Source: Lachnospiraceae bacterium
GTDB taxonomy: Bacteria; Bacillota; Clostridia; Lachnospirales; Lachnospiraceae
DNA length: 34,366 nucleotides
Assembly: GCA_017550165.1 (NCBI GenBank)
Contig: JAFZQH010000009.1
Coordinates: 1-34,366, forward strand
Direction: 5' to 3'
Shown: piece after piece, positions 32,638 through 34,366 of the stretch
How positions within the stretch are numbered: the stretch's first letter is position 1
How the letters are laid out: every line of letters starts with the position of its first letter
Notes under the pieces: model-generated
What the model was told of the DNA's origin: nothing
Databases searched by the model: none
Seen by the model: only the letters and a program-made list of their open reading frames with translations
Program-made: the position numbers and the translations under genes

Positions 32638-34239
32638 ATGACTGACGAGAAGATCCTGGTCCTTGATTTCGGAGGACAGTACAATCAGCTTATAGCCAGG
32701 CGTGTAAGGGAGTGCAGCGTATATGCGGAAGTGCATCCCTATACCATGACCTTAGATCAGATCAAGGAGATGGCCCCTAAGGGGATTATTTTCACGGGAG
32801 GACCCAACAGTGTCTATGATGAATCCTCACCCCATTATGATAAATCCATATTTAATTTAGGGATTCCTATTCTCGGTATTTGCTATGGTTCCCAGCTTAT
32901 GGCCTATCTGTTAGGAGGCAGTGTTAAGACTGCTCCTGTTAGTGAATACGGCCGGACGGAAGTTGATATAGATAATTCAAGTAAGCTCTTTCATGGTATA
33001 GATAAGGATACAGTTGTGTGGATGAGCCATACAGATTATATAGCAGAGGTTCCGGAAGGTTTTAAGATCACCGGTAAGACGGAAGTATGCCCTGTGGCTG
33101 CCATGGAAGACTCTGCGCGAAAGCTCTATGCTACCCAGTTCCATCCGGAGGTTATGCATACGGCGGAAGGCAGGAAGATGATCTCCAACTTCGTTTATAC
33201 TGTCTGTGGCTGCGCCGGTGATTGGAAGATGGATTCCTTCGTGGAGGAGAAGATCCGTGAGATCAGGGCCAAGGTTGGAGACGGGAAGGTGTTATGCGCC
33301 CTCTCCGGAGGGGTGGATTCTTCCGTAGCTGCAGTGCTTATGTCTAAGGCCATAGGCAAGAACCTGACCTGCGTCTTCGTTGACCATGGCCTTCTTCGTA
33401 AAAGTGAAGGAGACGAGGTTGAAGCTGTTTTTGGGCCAAAAGGTAAATATGAACTTAATTTTATAAGGGTTAATGCACAGGAGAGATTCTACGGAAAGCT
33501 TGCGGGAGTGGAAGAACCGGAGAAGAAGCGTAAGATAATAGGTGAAGAATTTATCCGTGTATTTGAAGAAGAAGCAAAGAATATAGGTGCAGTTGACTAC
33601 CTGGTCCAGGGCACCATTTATCCCGATGTTATAGAATCCGGACTTGGCAAGTCGGCAGTTATAAAGTCTCACCACAATGTGGGCGGACTGCCTGACTGCG
33701 TTGATTTTAAGGAGATCATTGAGCCTTTGAGGATGCTCTTTAAGGACGAAGTAAGAAGAGCCGGACTGGAGCTTGGCATTCCCGAATACCTTGTTTACCG
33801 GCAGCCCTTCCCGGGACCGGGCCTTGGTGTCCGTATCGTTGGGGAGGTTACGGCTGAGAAGGTGCGTATAGTTCAGGATGCGGACTTTATATACCGGGAG
33901 GAAGTGGCTAAGGCCGCTGATGAGTGGAGGAAGGATCACGCAGGAGATTCTAATGCTTCCGGCAAGGGCAGGATGGATCCCCCCTGGTTCCCGGCTCAGT
34001 ATTTCGCGGCTTTGACTAATATGAGGTCTGTGGGTGTTATGGGGGACTTCCGTACCTATGACTACGCCATAGCCCTTCGTGCAGTTAATACCAGTGACTT
34101 TATGACCGCTGACTGCTCCGCCATCCCCTTTGAGGTGCTCCAGACCTGCATGAACCGGATCATTAACGAGGTTAAAGGAGTTAACCGGGTACTTTATGAC
34201 CTGACATCCAAACCCCCGGGAACCATTGAGTACGAGTAG
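32638..34239 (+). CDS. guaA: GMP synthase (glutamine-hydrolysing)
   Basis: GuaA aminates XMP to GMP using glutamine and ATP. The 533-residue protein is slightly longer than the typical 510-525. The class I amidotransferase domain has nucleophile Cys81 in GICYGSQLM and the His-Glu pair in [10 protein letters not shown]. The ATP pyrophosphatase domain has the PP-loop [12 protein letters not shown] near residue 221. The dimerization domain has [32 protein letters not shown] and ends [11 protein letters not shown]. An insertion of roughly 15 residues (around [18 protein letters not shown]) accounts for the extra length. TAGGAG precedes the ATG. Together with purA/purB it covers both branches from IMP, although guaB is not in the window. 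Confidence 0.97.
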   Translation: MTDEKILVLDFGGQYNQLIARRVRECSVYAEVHPYTMTLDQIKEMAPKGIIFTGGPNSVYDESSPHYDKSIFNLGIPILGICYGSQLMAYLLGGSVKTAPVSEYGRTEVDIDNSSKLFHGIDKDTVVWMSHTDYIAEVPEGFKITGKTEVCPVAAMEDSARKLYATQFHPEVMHTAEGRKMISNFVYTVCGCAGDWKMDSFVEEKIREIRAKVGDGKVLCALSGGVDSSVAAVLMSKAIGKNLTCVFVDHGLLRKSEGDEVEAVFGPKGKYELNFIRVNAQERFYGKLAGVEEPEKKRKIIGEEFIRVFEEEAKNIGAVDYLVQGTIYPDVIESGLGKSAVIKSHHNVGGLPDCVDFKEIIEPLRMLFKDEVRRAGLELGIPEYLVYRQPFPGPGLGVRIVGEVTAEKVRIVQDADFIYREEVAKAADEWRKDHAGDSNASGKGRMDPPWFPAQYFAALTNMRSVGVMGDFRTYDYAIALRAVNTSDFMTADCSAIPFEVLQTCMNRIINEVKGVNRVLYDLTSKPPGTIEYE

Positions 34240-34283
34240 ACCTGAAGTGGTTTAGAGGTTGGTATAACAAATCAAGTATTTTC

Positions 34284-34328
34284 AAGGCTTGAAATCATGT
34301 TAAGAAAACATGATTTCAGGCCTTTTTT
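34284..34328 (+). terminator. Intrinsic terminator after guaA
   Basis: AAGGCTTGAAATCATGTT (34284-34301) pairs with AACATGATTTCAGGCCTT (34307-34324) with one T-G pair and a short loop, followed by six T. It is a strong terminator that ends the ade-guaA segment. Confidence 0.92.
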
Positions 34329-34366
34329 GTGTCGTGATACGATTATGATACTGTTTTTCTCAGAAA

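Overview
The window looks like a chromosomal segment from a Clostridia genome, most likely Lachnospiraceae. This rests on the Firmicutes-style protein sequences, AGGAGG-type ribosome binding sites, a type III glutamine synthetase, an AmtB-PII fusion, and a glnA followed directly by an ANTAR regulator. The genus is an inference. There are no rRNA or tRNA genes, phage, transposase genes or CRISPR arrays.

Layout. Positions 1-1564 hold, on the minus strand, the first codons of an unidentified gene and a 461-residue EF-hand/coiled-coil protein with a long, apparently structured 5' leader (about 1592-1759). From 1943 the plus strand runs purC-purA-purB (IMP to AMP, plus the SAICAR step), a hybrid histidine kinase, carA-carB (carbamoyl phosphate), asnB (asparagine), glnN (type III glutamine synthetase) and amtB-PII. 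A minus-strand CapA-like lipoprotein gene interrupts at 17956-19059. The plus strand resumes with purF, pyrG-gltB-gltD (CTP synthase and glutamate synthase), glnA-nitR-like (type I glutamine synthetase and ANTAR antiterminator), a small lipoprotein, ade (adenine deaminase) and guaA (GMP synthase).

The theme is glutamine economy. Six glutamine-dependent amidotransferases (CarA, AsnB, PurF, PyrG, GltB, GuaA) sit with two glutamine synthetases, the ammonium channel with its PII sensor, and an RNA-binding ANTAR regulator.

The most interesting observation is a repeated leader module in front of carA, asnB, glnN and purF. In each, a promoter is followed within about 10 nt by a small hairpin, A/GAGC-[AAAGGC]-GCTT, whose loop and 3' arm form the 5' arm of an intrinsic terminator. 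The hexaloop has A at position 1 and G at position 4, as known for ANTAR-bound RNA hairpins. This suggests a transcription-antitermination regulon run by the ANTAR protein encoded at 29789-30328. Unlike the classical two-hairpin ANTAR target, there is room for only one hairpin. pyrG has a terminator leader with a weaker variant, and glnA has a different hairpin.

Other points are a 19-nt GNRA-type hairpin repeated before asnB and pyrG, and REP-like GGGACGGT palindromes after carB, between glnN and amtB, and after amtB, where one forms the last codons of capA. Several start codons were moved to internal ATGs because upstream starts would lie inside terminators, or because an N-terminal catalytic Cys or a ribosome binding site dictates the start.
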